A DNA stretch of 64,000 nucleotides from Spodoptera frugiperda (taxonomy: Eukaryota > Arthropoda > Insecta > Lepidoptera > Noctuidae): NCBI RefSeq assembly GCF_023101765.2, contig NC_064212.1:5394001-5458000 (forward strand). Reading direction: 5' to 3'. Each line of letters begins with the position of its first letter. Position 1 is the first letter of the stretch. Below the pieces are notes generated by a model, which was not told the origin of the DNA, made no database searches, and was given only the letters and a program-made list of their open reading frames with translations. The translations under genes and the position numbers were made by a program. Shown piece by piece: positions 1 to 13,100 of the stretch.

Positions 1-1008
1 GGCCATGTTTTGAATTATCTACTTTGGCCAACAAAACCCCACACTTTAAGCCCAACTGCTATGTGTGCTTCGTTATCAGCCAGCAAGTTGTAAAGATACA
101 ACGGATACCAAATATGTACACCATAACTTTATGACCTTAGCGCCAAAAAGCTTAACGTTGTGTGTGCCCTCGCGAGATAAATAAACTTGAAGAAATATTT
201 GATTTTGCGAACAATGGATCGAATGAATAAGTACCATTTAATCGCGCTAGGTTTTTCTAAGTGACATAGCGAATTTTTATATGGTAGAGGCTATCGCAGG
301 GAGTTCGGTCTCTGAGTGACGTAAAACTTAATTACAGAAACGCGCCGCAGCCACGATCATGAAGGCCGACTGCTAACAACCACAATTATTTAGATGATTC
401 CATTCTAACATATAACTATATTTTAGATTATCTAGTTCAATTCAGAATCATTTGCAGCTTTAAAGGCAAAAAATGTGATTATAGCAACTCGTTTTAAACA
501 TAAAATGAGATTTATTCACGTATGATTGTATGCGGACCTTGAGCACGTCGGGTGAGACCTTCACGCCGGTAACCGCGCGGAAGTTGACGGGTACATTTTT
601 TTGTCAAATTCGAGCTTGTTGAATTTTAGTGCGCATTAGTCACTAGCTAAGCATCAGCGCCGAAGCTCGTGGCGCATTGTTGACGAGTTGCACTGCGATA
701 GCGTCCCGCCGGGTGCAATAACAGTCGCTATCACAATGTCACTACGACGTCTGCTTTGTCCCCGGTCGCGGCACTGACGCTTTTATCCGTATCTCCGGCG
801 TCGAACGCTCACTTACATTTGCACTTATTATTTAGAAGCCTAAGCGCTGCTACCATAATTCACGGTTTGATCTTACGGAGCGTAAATTGATCGTGACCAT
901 CGCAGTGCGCGCTAAGTTGTCCGTCACTTGTGTATCTGTGCAGTTTCATTGTGAACGTTGCTGAAGTGCAGTGGGTTGATAGTGATGTGAGGATGCTTGT
1001 GCGTGGCC
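1..1008 (+). promoter_or_regulatory. upstream/5'UTR region of usp
   Basis: No ORF or repeat recognised. Bases 530-800 are richer in C+G and CpG than the rest and may hold the promoter or a 5' untranslated exon. I see no convincing TATA box near the start codon. The transcription start cannot be fixed from sequence. Confidence 0.3.
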
Positions 1009-1189
1009 ATGTCAGTGGCGAAGAAAGACAAGCCGACTATGTCGGTGACGGCACTTATCAACTGGGCACGACCCTTGCCTCCGGGCCAGCAACAGCAGCC
1101 GATGACGCCTACGTCGCCTGGCAGCATGCTCCAGCCGATGGCTACACCGTCTAACATACCGACTGTTGACTGTTCACTGGATATCCAAT
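1009..1189 (+). CDS. usp: usp exon 1 (A/B region, start codon)
   Basis: Encodes residues 1-60 plus one base of W61. The first ATG in this frame is at 1009. The upstream codons (TTG TGC GTG GCC) stay open but have no ATG, so 1009 is chosen. The product is rich in Q and P (PPGQQQQ, PMTPTSPGSM), typical of the moth USP activation region. The donor is T|GTAAAT at 1189/1190. The reading frame runs open past the donor for a few codons, which is read-through and not coding. Confidence 0.93.
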
Positions 1190-4100
1190 GTAAATATAAA
1201 CGTTTCTTAGTAAATATAGTCTAGGAAAATACTTGATCTCTTGAAATGAAACGGCTTTCTATAATCAGGCAGACAATAAAGAAACACGAATTATATTGTC
1301 GACGCCGCTGGACATGTTTATGGCACCTGATGATTATTATAGCTCTTCAATTAATAGGCCCAGTTATAGAAAAATATGATTTGTAGTTTGCAGTTATAAT
1401 ATGTGTGCTAAATATGTAAATGAAGGCTAAACATATAGGTGAGCTGTTTCAAGGTTTTCGCTGTGGATTCCGTTGTTCCATATCTGTAGATGTCTAAAGG
1501 ATTATGTTATTGAGGAAGAAAACACATAATACTATTAATATCAACATAATAAACAAGGTAACCTAACCGCAAAGCGTGTCAAAAATGACGATATTAGCAA
1601 AACAATAATTCGACTGTGTATAAACGGAGTCACTCAGTTTATTTATATTGATGACATTATAATTACAAAGGTTAAGTTAGACAGTCGGAACTGCGATTAC
1701 ATTTTTACTTAGGTAATACCTATTAGAATAATAGATTCACACTGACTATCTATTACTTAGATAGAAATTCAGGAAACGTTTAATGTAATGGGAAAAGGTA
1801 TAAAAAGCAAAAGTACTTACATAATAGATAACAAAAGACATGGAAACCGAGTTTTCAATGTCATAGGCTCATGGTGATAGGAATAGTGTATCACGCTTCC
1901 GTTTCATTGTAATTCTGTTTCAATTAACATGATAGATAGTGTCAAACTATACAGCCCGTTGGTAATCTAACGCAAAATTCAATAGCTTCTAGTTTTTCAC
2001 ACGAGTATGATCAAAATCGACTCAAGTATCAAGATTAGCGCGCGTAGTTCGAACGCTTTACTCGTTCTTGATACTTTCTGCCAACACTTTGATGTTCTCT
2101 AATAAGCACGACAATTTGATGGGTTCTTTTTTTAGTCGAGAATATAAATCATTAAATTATATTATGAATAGACACGTCAAAATACGCCCGAAATAGCCGA
2201 CCTGTATGTAAACGCCCTTAGTGCGTGATTTTGATTGAATACTCGTGATGGAAACTAGATTTGTGTAAAAAACACATTATCAAGATTTTCTTTTTCCATT
2301 CGGTTTTTCCCTTTCGTACTACATCTAATTTTATCGACAAAAAAAATAATTTGGGGGTTCCATTGAAATGATTTTTTCGGTAAAAATAATTCACAAATGA
2401 TTCACCAAAACATTATCAAACAAATGAAAAAAGTAATGAATTAGTTAGCCGAGGTTATTAGCTACCGTTTGTCGTTTTTTTTGTTTCTACGACGCATACA
2501 ACATTTGATATCAAAAAAAGTAAAGAAAATATTAAAATAGCCATAACTTTTATTTGACCCCTTCGACCCCCGACTTTTGTCGATATAATTAGATGTAGTA
2601 TTCAGCCTTAACGGGTTAGAAGTCTAAGCCTATCACATTGTATAATATTTCTGCGCTGAATAGTCATGTAAAGTTTGAAATGTATTCCCAAATAATTATC
2701 GGAGTTGAATTAAAATTTTAAATTAATAAAATTTAGTTAATCAACTTGTTCTCACTGTATTCAACAGGTTTGATTTTCTCAGACGTGAGGCGGAGTTTCT
2801 GTCGCTGTATGCGTGCGTTTAAAATCTTTCTTTTCCACTGATTTTCGTTAATTACTAAGATTAACATGAAATTATACGATAGATCTCGTTTCGCGAGAGT
2901 GAAAATCGTTATTACTCGCTACAATTACATTCTCTTTGAAATAAAACTCAATTATAAAGCTAATTTGAGCTGTCTTCGACTCTTATAATTTGCGCTAACA
3001 ATGTAAAGCAGTTTTTATATTTGATTATATAATAATTGTTTATTTATACGAGTTTGAAATAAGATTTTGTAGTCAGACAGTGTGCTACCTACGTAGGTCT
3101 TTACCTCGTTATACCTAGGCAATTTTCTTAGCACATTTATGATATGACTAGGTAAAAAACATTACCTAATCTAAATGCTAACTTGTAGGTAAGTCTTACA
3201 CGTGTCTAGATTTGAAATAGTCTAACGAGTTTGTTTTATTCATATTAGTTACATAACCTGCTTGAACTAGTTGATCTTAATGCGGAATATTACATTATTT
3301 TTACTTAATTACAATTAATTAAATAATAAAAATCTTACTTATAAATGCGTATGTTTTTTACTCAATCACGTCAAAATGGCTAAAGAGATCGGAATGAAAT
3401 TTGGAACAGGGGTAGATTGGGTTCTGGAGTAACACATAAGACACTTTTTTCCCAAAAATAAATCATGCACGACATTTGCATTGAAAGGTAATTTTTTATT
3501 AAAATATGGGAACGAATAGGTCAACTCTACTGACTAATTTTGGTAACATTAATAATTCTCAAAATTCTGGGTTCTTTAGCTTATTCAATAATAATGTGAA
3601 TGTCTCAGTGATTGGTCTATTTGTGTGGCTTTCCGTTCAACTCAGACGGGGTCGCGAACAGTTACTTGTAAATAAGCCACAGTAACTTATTTTCACCATG
3701 AAAGAGCAATCACTTGTGGGTTTTCTTCAAAGGGCTGTAGTTTTCAAAAGTCCTGTTTCAAAGACCCCAGTAGCTACCAAAGAAAGCCCCAAGGTGAATG
3801 GAATAATATAAGAATTTGACTACCACAGTTATTTGTGAATGAAACCGCCCACAGACATCTAAAATTAATTTTTCGATATAACTTAAACATTTGTTTCGTT
3901 GTTTGATTAAGAAAAATGTTGTAATACTTAATTGAGACATTTTATTGAGCTTTATCGCGCATTGTCGTTGGATCTCCCGTTTTAGGGTGCTTTTTCAACA
4001 GAGATTTGCTATGCTACGTTACTGTGGATGCGTTTCGCTTCCACCAATCATATTCATTGGTACACATAGCACTTGTGGAAACGGAATGAATTAAGCTATG

Positions 4101-7100
4101 TGTTTTATATGGAAGATGCGTGTTACGGATGGCTTCCCTCTATCGATACATCGTATACTTGATCTGCGTCGTGTTCCCTCGCACAGCTACATAGCTTAGG
4201 ATCAGTGGAAACGGTCACATAGTTTCATAGCTTAGTTATTACATCTTCGTAGCATAGCTACATCTCTGGTGAAAAAGCAAGGTGGATAAGGGGTGATGTT
4301 ACTTTATGAAAATTCCAAAAACCATTACTTCAGCAAACACAGTCCATTTCGTACTGTTTTCTTAGGCTCTAAGCGTCCTTACATGTGCCATTTGTGTAAA
4401 ATAGAAAAATATTTACTTGCCACACACACACGTGCAAAAACTATTTTAACTGCGGTTTATGATAAAATGTGTTGAGAACACTATTAGATATAGGCCCGTT
4501 CTAATTCTATATTTGAATTGATACTATAGCCTTTACAATAAGAATAGTTGCTCTAGGTCAACTTACTCTAAAGTGTATAATTTTGTTAATGCATTTTATA
4601 TTTTATTACGATGTATTAAGGTGGAAAATTTATTAAAGAAAGTGAACACAAGGATATCTTGACGTGCTGGTGTCAGTAGTTCTGTTCATCTTTTCAAAAC
4701 ATTGTACACAATGTCTTCCGTCAACGTAGCGTAGGCGTGATTCAACTGTGGTTCGGAAACTTAATAACTCTTTGTAACAAACCTTGAATGTTCCCAACTT
4801 GCGAGTATTGTGATTTAAATGTCAAACGCCATAATATTTTGAACCGTTTGTTGTAAGTCAATTATATTTGGAACTTTGAACACAATAAATATGGAAACTA
4901 GGTACCTGAGGGTGCTTTTCCACTACAAATGTGGTATGCTACGTCACTGTGTATGCGTTTGGCTTCCACCAATCATATTCATTGGAACACATAGCATAGC
5001 ACTGGTGGAAACGGACTCAGATGTCTTTTATATGGAAAGATGCGTGCTATGGATGTCTTCCCTACTATCGATGCATCGCATACTCGAGCTGTGCATCTTC
5101 CTCACACAGCTACATAGCTTAGTTTCAGTGGAAACGGTCACATAGTTTAACAGTTTAGCTATTACATCTTCGTAGCATAGCTACATTGCACATCTCTGGT
5201 GGAAAAGCACACTAATACTCAAAATAACACGAGACCCACGTTTCTTTAATGTATTTGAGCGTTTAGAAATTTGTATTAAGTATTTTGCATCTCTAAAATG
5301 TTATTTCAAGGTTATTTTTTTCAGGTAGGGGTCGAATGTTATTATAATTTCTAATGTTAGTTGTCTATTAACATAAGTAGCCTGCTCATGATTTCATCAG
5401 GTAGAGAATCAGAGTCGCCATTGCAAAAGTTCTGCATTTTTAAATGAGTAAATATATAAGTAGTTTAAGGAAAACACACTTGGAACCACCAATGCCGTTT
5501 AATGTGAACAAGTATGACATAAGCCTGACTTTTCTCTGAAACTGGATTTTGAATGTATGATGAAAATGTGGTTTTGACAAATGATATAATAATAGTATCA
5601 ACACCACAGCATGACTGCATCGTATGTGCAACATAATTGAAAACCACACTCCATATCAGGTCATACATTTCGCGTAAAACTTATACAAAACAAATATTCT
5701 AGGCTTCGATTGCTCATAATGAATTTTTATTACGGACATAAACACGTAACTAACAGTTTTATTGATAGTTTATGATATAGATAATTATTTCTATTTATAA
5801 TACAAACTAGTTACCAAAGACCCATAAGAAAAAAAAATCTAACAACTGGTCGTAAAAAGGAATTTGGGAGGTCGGAAGTGAGGGATCGGACGATTTCTTG
5901 TTCTTACGGTGACGTAAGTCCTAAGTAGTATCTTAGGTATATACATTACGTAGCTACTTATATGAGAAACGGATGTGTTAGCAGCCAAGCGGCAATGTAT
6001 ACTCGTTCGTGAAGATAATGCTTGTCTTTGACCGACATCAAAAAGATCAAGTTCATGTTTCTTTTTATGCTCTCAAACTTGGAGATCGTAAATCGAAATT
6101 GTATTTTTTTGGAGTAAAATTTTATTATACTTAGAAGTTCTATATCTTCTTCTTGACGGAGGTTGCACATTTTAACTTATGAGTCTGGTGTTCGGAGGTA
6201 GTATTTACTACGGATGTTCATTGTGAATAGTTGGCCATATTGATCAAGTGGTCACAAGATCGACTTTTGAACAAGACAAGAGAACTTCGGGCTTCAGTGT
6301 CTCGGATCTGAAAATTCTACAGCAAAATTACTTATAACTCTATGACAATAAGCTAGCCTAGCCCCCTTTAATAAACAAGGCGCAATATTATGTAAAATAA
6401 TTTATGTTTATGGTAAAACGTATTGATTTTCCAGTGTTTGCGTGTATATGCAGTAATGCATTACATACAAACGAAGCGCTTACATATTAATAAATGGTAA
6501 ATGATGTCATATTTAAATAAAACATGATTATCGATGAGGGTGTGGACTGCTTGATAGGTACTTATAATGTTTATATAGAAAATGGTTTTACTATTTAGTA
6601 GGTAGGTTTATTATTAAGTAATCAGTCAGAAGCGCTTTAAGAGTTATTATCAAATCGTTGAGAAATTAATTAATCATTTGATAGGTATATTCCTCTAATA
6701 AAACTCTAAATGACTTAATGGGCTCTGTTTTGTTTAGCATTTTGTGGATATAGGTATCTCTATTTATAAAATGTTACATCAGACACACATCAACAGCCTA
6801 TAAGTTAACCACCAGTGACCTAAGGCCACGGAGAGGGTTTGAGCATTAATCACCACGCTTGCTCAATGCGGGTTGGCGATTTCAAACTTATAAATAGAAA
6901 TTATAAGCCCAGGTTTCCTCACGATGTTTTCCTTCACTGTTTATCAGTAGTGTCTAAATAATCCTAGAAAGTACATACATCAGGTTTAAGTTGAGTTTTT
7001 CAAGCGAAAATATTGAAGGATAATGCAAAAATGAAAGTATCTTTCTTCTCCAATCAGATGGAAAAGACACTTAAATCTTTTTTCAATAAATCTTTAATTG

Positions 7101-10100
7101 GTCGTAAATTCTCCGATAGAGGTACATTTTGCGTAAAACTCGATATGCTATTATGTTCAGGCACAGATGCTGATATTGAAATATTGCTCGATACCAATTC
7201 AAACGTATATTGACGGGAATGAAAAAAAATGAATTCACTCATGTGTTAATCTTTAAGATAAGTACACAGATTTAACTGTATCTAATATAAAATATCAGAA
7301 AAGAATCGAGGGGCTATAGATAGGATGTTAAAAGACAATGGCAATGTAAACAAGACAAACGACTACAGAAGCATGTTTTCTTATCCACTTAATAAATCAG
7401 ATAATAATGTAGCTAATAACATTTATTGTAATTGTTCAACTTGCTCCAAACGAGAATATAACATTTACATTCTAAGAACACGTTCCCACAAGAGAATTGC
7501 GTCACGCATGCTTTTAAAAATGTTTTAAAACTTTCAATGCTTTTATCAGTTAGAAACACCTGAACATTTTCAATCATCGCTAGCCAAAATCATTCGATAT
7601 TATAGAATCGTGGCAATGGAATTAGAAAAAATACATCTTCTAAGTAACCCGAGCAAAGCAAACGTGGCTTAGGAAATCAAAGGTTTTCTACTGCGCAATA
7701 GAACGAGGGTGGCTCTGCATGTTTATTTTCTTTTTTGTCTGCACCAGAAGCCCTCGGACTAATGAACCGGTTTTGTTGGTTTTTGGAACAACTGCCATCC
7801 ATACTTTTTTGTTTTCCGAATTTGTTTAGTACACCATTATGTTCGAAAACGAAGCTTCTAACATTTTTTTACGACGACACATTGTTGTCTCTTTGTTAAA
7901 AATGTCTTAACACAATACAATTCCTTGCTGTGAATACAACACATGTCATTATAAAAATCCTTAGGTACAAAGTCGGCAAATGTCTTAGATTAGAACTAGA
8001 CGAACTCAATATGTTTGCTAGTTCTAAAACAAAAATGTATTAACGACTTGACGCCTATAATTAAGATTTTCATTATTGAAGCAGTTCAAACGTTGATTAG
8101 ATTTTTTATTACAGGGCTGAACTTAGAGAGCGGTTTTATGTCGCCGATGTCACCGCCGGAGATGAAGCCAGACACGGCGATGCTAGACGGCTTGCGAGAC
8201 GACTCCACCCCGCCCCCTGCATTCAAGAACTACCCCCCTAATCATCCCTTAAGTGGTTCCAAGCACCTCTGCTCTATATGTGGAGACAGAGCGTCGGGAA
8301 AACATTATGGAGTATACAGGTATGTAATATTAATGTCGCTTCTAACTTGTTTCAACTTTATTTCGTGACATTTCTCCAAAGTTATTATTATGTAAAGACG
8401 GTCCCGCGTCGCGTAATAATCCTAAAATATTTTGTATACCATACGTGATGTTATTATCGACATAAATTAAGTTACTGCGGAGGTGTTAGGTTTGATCTCG
8501 ATATTTTAACTTAACTCTCCTCCCTCGGGCCAGATGTTCGATAGATACAAGAGTTTCAATGTGGAGTTTTTGCTCGAATTTTTTCGTCTCTCCCATCCGG
8601 CAGTAAACTACGCGTTTAAAACTTCGAAGAGGCTGTATAAAATGGCAGTTATCTGAATCTTTTGGACGTCATATTCAAGAGGCGAGGCTTTTCTATTATC
8701 TACAATTTAAGTTGACCAGTGAATGTTAGTACCTTACGTTTGTTATGTGCGTGGGTCTTTGTCAATTTGTAAATCTGTCGTAGCAAGATTCATTCATTTT
8801 CGTCAGCTGTTTTGTTTCGGTGACGGCCGTAGTAGCAAGATGAGACGTTTCACAATAATAGACGAAAACCGTGTGTAAATATAAAATAGCCCTGAATATA
8901 TTTTGGCAATATACGCGTTCACCTTTCATTATTGTTTTTTTAAATGCGACAGAGTTATAAATACGAACCAAATTAAGGGGTTTATGTCTGCTCAAGCGCT
9001 ATTCGCTGGGGAAAAGTAGAATGGTCGGTCGTTACAATTTTATTTTTCTCTCCGTACCTGTCTGAGCAAGTATTAGATCACTCTTGGGAAACCTAGACTT
9101 TTAGACCTATTGGAATAGAATTAAATGTCAATCAATTCGTTTCACATTCAGTTACGGTTCGTGATGGGCTTTGAATTTTTAGTATTTTAATTAAAACACC
9201 AAAATGGCCGACTATTTTGAATTTTTACTGCAATTGAAGAATCTTGGCTTTGCGTCACGTTTTTAGATATGGTCTGTATTGATTGATAGGAGATATTAGG
9301 GTATTATACGTACCTATTAATTACGTCTATATTTGTGAGTCTGTCTATATCAGATTTAAGACAAGCTGTCAAAGAAATGTTCACAACAAGACGCTTATCT
9401 AGTTCGTCTTTAAATTTCCATAAAATTTTACTATTGAAGTCCACGAGCTTGTTATTAAAACATAAAATTACATGTAATATAAAACCTAGACTTTAATTAA
9501 TTGTACTAAAAGTGGAGACGTACTGCGTTTGCCATTAAAGCGTAATTTAATTAAAGTTTGCGCAAATAATTGTAAAGATAATAACTAGGTATTATTAGTA
9601 CATGATGGTTGTACCGTTTATTTGTTACGTTGATATAATATAAGTTGCTGGAGATGCCGCCGTCTAGACTCGTAGGTACGCTAGACTGAGTCTGTGTTAC
9701 ACAGGGCCCTGTGTGTCTGTGTGCGTGTACCCGTACCTCTAGCTTAGATACAACATTTATTGGTTGCGTGTAAAATGAATATTATGTTATGGCATGCGCA
9801 AAATTAAAGATTTTACACCTTCTTATTATTCTTCAACATTTTTAATTGAAGTTTTGTGGGCGTGGGACGATCGTTTATGCGATTCGTTTATATTTACACG
9901 TTTTAAACACTAGGAGGTAACTACAGAGTATAAAATACTCGCCTGGCAATACATTATTGAAACGATTTACAATTCTATCGATCAGTAGCCGCTCGTAATG
10001 CCATTCAGAACACATTTTTTTCACCTTGATATTTTTTTATGTTAATTTGAAAATCACGTATTGGTAGGCAGGTAGACTGTCATGTCATGATTTTAACATC

Positions 10101-13100
10101 GGATCGATCTGAATTTTGTGTCTTCATCATTTGTGACATTTCCCTGTAACTCGGATAAATTTGTCTGACACATTACAGTAATAAATTTGTTCTCTTTTCA
10201 TTCCTATTAGTACGATAACCCTAGATTCTGATTAGGACTCGATAATATGAGTGGTAACTTTTAACCCCTGTTATACCGAAATATCTCCGTAGCCCTGTTT
10301 ACTCGATCCCTTCGATGGAATCGAGGGACACAAGATTCGTGATGCGTAGTTGTGTCCACAAATAGACAAGGGCGACACTTGGTGAACTTAACCATATCTG
10401 GAGAAAAGGTTTCTGCGGTCTTTATTGATACAAAACACAAAATAGATCGTATTGTTTTTGTCCTGTAATATAAACAGATTGATCCAAGTGTCTATCGAAA
10501 ACAATCCCTAATACTTCACGTCTAACGCGAAGGGCTTGATCAACAGCTTAATCTCAACAAATTCCCCGAGAATTCCCAAAATTTGTTTATTTTCGCCTCG
10601 TATAAATAATTATACGGCTATGATGAGATGTATAGAGTGTAAATTCGTTCCTTGGCACGTGTTCGGAGGCATGTACCAGTACATAGAACGCGTGTACCGC
10701 TATTTTGGTACCAAAGCTTTTTTGTGATATAAATTATTAGTGGTATTACAAGATAATGTGACTGATTCATTTGATTTGATATGATTGTGAGAGCAGCTTG
10801 TCATCTTGACTGATAATAATAACATTACAATTTGTACGTGGGAGTTACATGGTCGTGGGTAAATTATAGTCGTATGGACCAACCGCCGCGTTTATTCTAT
10901 AGACGGGTCTAACTATATCGCATTAAAGCTACCGAATTATGGTGGGTAGAGAGGACAATCCCACTTAAACCATTTCATTCATCTATATAACTGTTCACTC
11001 ATACTTAGAGAAAAAAGGGAGTAGGTAATAAAAATGTCTGCCTTCCATTTAATATAACATATAACCTTCTAAGTCTGAAAAGTACTATGTTGAAAACCGC
11101 ATCAAAACCCGTGCAGCCAATTGCGAGATAATCGCGCACATACATATGCAGGTCAAACTGAGAACACCCTATTTATATGGGTTAAAAACAGTATCTACAA
11201 ACCTCTACAGTAATATAGCCCTGTTGTCACAGAAAACATAAGAACGGCAACTAATCTCGAGCCAGTAGGTACATTGCGAAATGCGTTGTAATCATCCCTT
11301 TCCAAGCCTGATTTAATTTGTCGTTGGTATAACATTTATCTTCCACACGTCGCTTTCAGACGTCATCTTCACACTCAACCCCTTTTTACGCAGTTTACAT
11401 AATACGGCCCTGTATTTAATGTCTTTAATCCATGTTCTGTATTGTCAAATGGGAATTTCTTCATTTGTTCGATTGTTTTTAGCAACGTAGATAATCTCTT
11501 GTTTAATAAGTCTTAAATATTGCACTGAACTTCATATTAGGAGTTGGTTAGGGCTCTCGTAGTTATAGGAATGAAATCAGAACTGTGTCTATCTGAGGGT
11601 TTAGTACGAGTTTGTTTTGTGTTTGCACTCTTATGGTTGGTTCATTCACACCGGCCAATCAGAACGCTGAAAGCGCTCTCGTTACGTTTTTGTAAAACGT
11701 AAACCAAATTCGTACTAAGGGTACAGGATTCAAGACAACCCTCAAAATCTTAGAGGAAATCTAAAAATAGTTTTAAATTAGCTAAAATGATTTACTTAGG
11801 CTACATTTAATTCAAGAGCGCTTTGCTTTGAGACATGATGTCATTTTAGGTTTTTTACCTTAATTCCTAAACGTGCAAAATCAGGGAAACCCCCTATCTG
11901 AAATATTCAGTCTGTGGAGCGAAATGCTAATCTCGTTTCTTACAAGATTCAAGTCTAATTACTTAATGAAACTTCTTTTAACACGGTTGGATAAAAATTA
12001 TGATGTCGGCACTCCAGAATATCATCTATCTAATATCATTTATCTGTCTCGTCTACAGGCTTTTCGCTGTCTTAGGTCTTATTTCCAAGACCTTAACATA
12101 TAAACTTGGGTACTTAATTACTGTCAACTTATAAATACATTTATGTACTATTCATAGCTACAGTATACAAATACACTAATGGAATCACAAAGAAACCTAC
12201 TTAATTAATGCACGGATACCCTAATTTGCATCGAAACGTAATATATTATGTTCTGTGAGGCAAAAGGAAGCCTTACAATGTACGATCGAGTTAATTCTTT
12301 GATAGTACACGATTATACTGTGTAGTCTAAGTCTAGTAGTCGTGTTTTGCCAAGTGCAAAGGTTTTGTTCTCACTCCGTTGCACAGTATCGACCGACGCT
12401 ATGTAAATTATGTTAAAGTAAAGCGCAATGGAATGTGAAACAAGACACACTTTGATGGGTTTTCATTTAATATCTTCAGTACTGAAGATTTTCTGTAGTC
12501 AGTGAATCCTGAAATTATACAGATCAGTTTTTATAGTCTTTCGAAAGTTTTGGCTTGGCAAAGTCTCCGTTCTTGAGAGATTGCCATCAGCGATAAGTGT
12601 CGCAGATTAGTTGGCTTCAAGTGTTTCCACTTCAAGTTGTGCTTTTTTGCTGTAACAGACTTAAAAGGAATCATTAAGATAGTTAAGTAGTATGAACTTT
12701 GGTTCGTTTTAATTTTTCTGGTTTAGAAGCGTATCTGGCACGGCAAAGTCCCCGTCAAGATAGAGCCAAGTATTAGCTCAATAGGGGTGACCACATAGTG
12801 TCAACCCAAAAGACCCCGTAAACAAAGATTGGCAACTTGTTTGTATTAAAATAATGTATTAACTTGTTATATGTTTACCTACTCGTCTCATATCTCTGCC
12901 TGCGTTCTGAGCAAACTCACGATACACGTAAACGACTGTTGACATTTACCTAATTGCTACAAGCCCTTCAATTAGTAAATGTAATTTGCTAGTTTTATCT
13001 ACTAAGTACACAGGTATATCAAACAATGCTTCGATAAAAACAATTATCGATTTCTACAGTACTTTTCAATACTCAAACACGATTGTAAATTGAATCGAGT

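Larger units (their letters stand above)
1190..8114 (+). other. usp intron 1 (6.9 kb)
   Basis: AT-rich non-coding sequence with repeats only: a TIR element at 2317-2602, an RTE-like fragment at 3330-3440, two 300-bp repeats at 3990-4280 and 4908-5211, and a SINE at 6770-6985. No conserved coding exon recognised; an alternative first exon for another USP isoform could be hidden here. Confidence 0.7.

Noticed and set aside
924..1157. Open frames on the minus strand and in another plus frame over usp exon 1
   Set aside because: They are shadows of the GC-richer USP coding frame; no recognisable domain.
8015..8114. Open frame leading directly into usp exon 2, possible alternative first exon
   Set aside because: It has no in-frame ATG before exon 2 and crosses a good acceptor (TTTATTACAG); read-through of intron is the simpler view.
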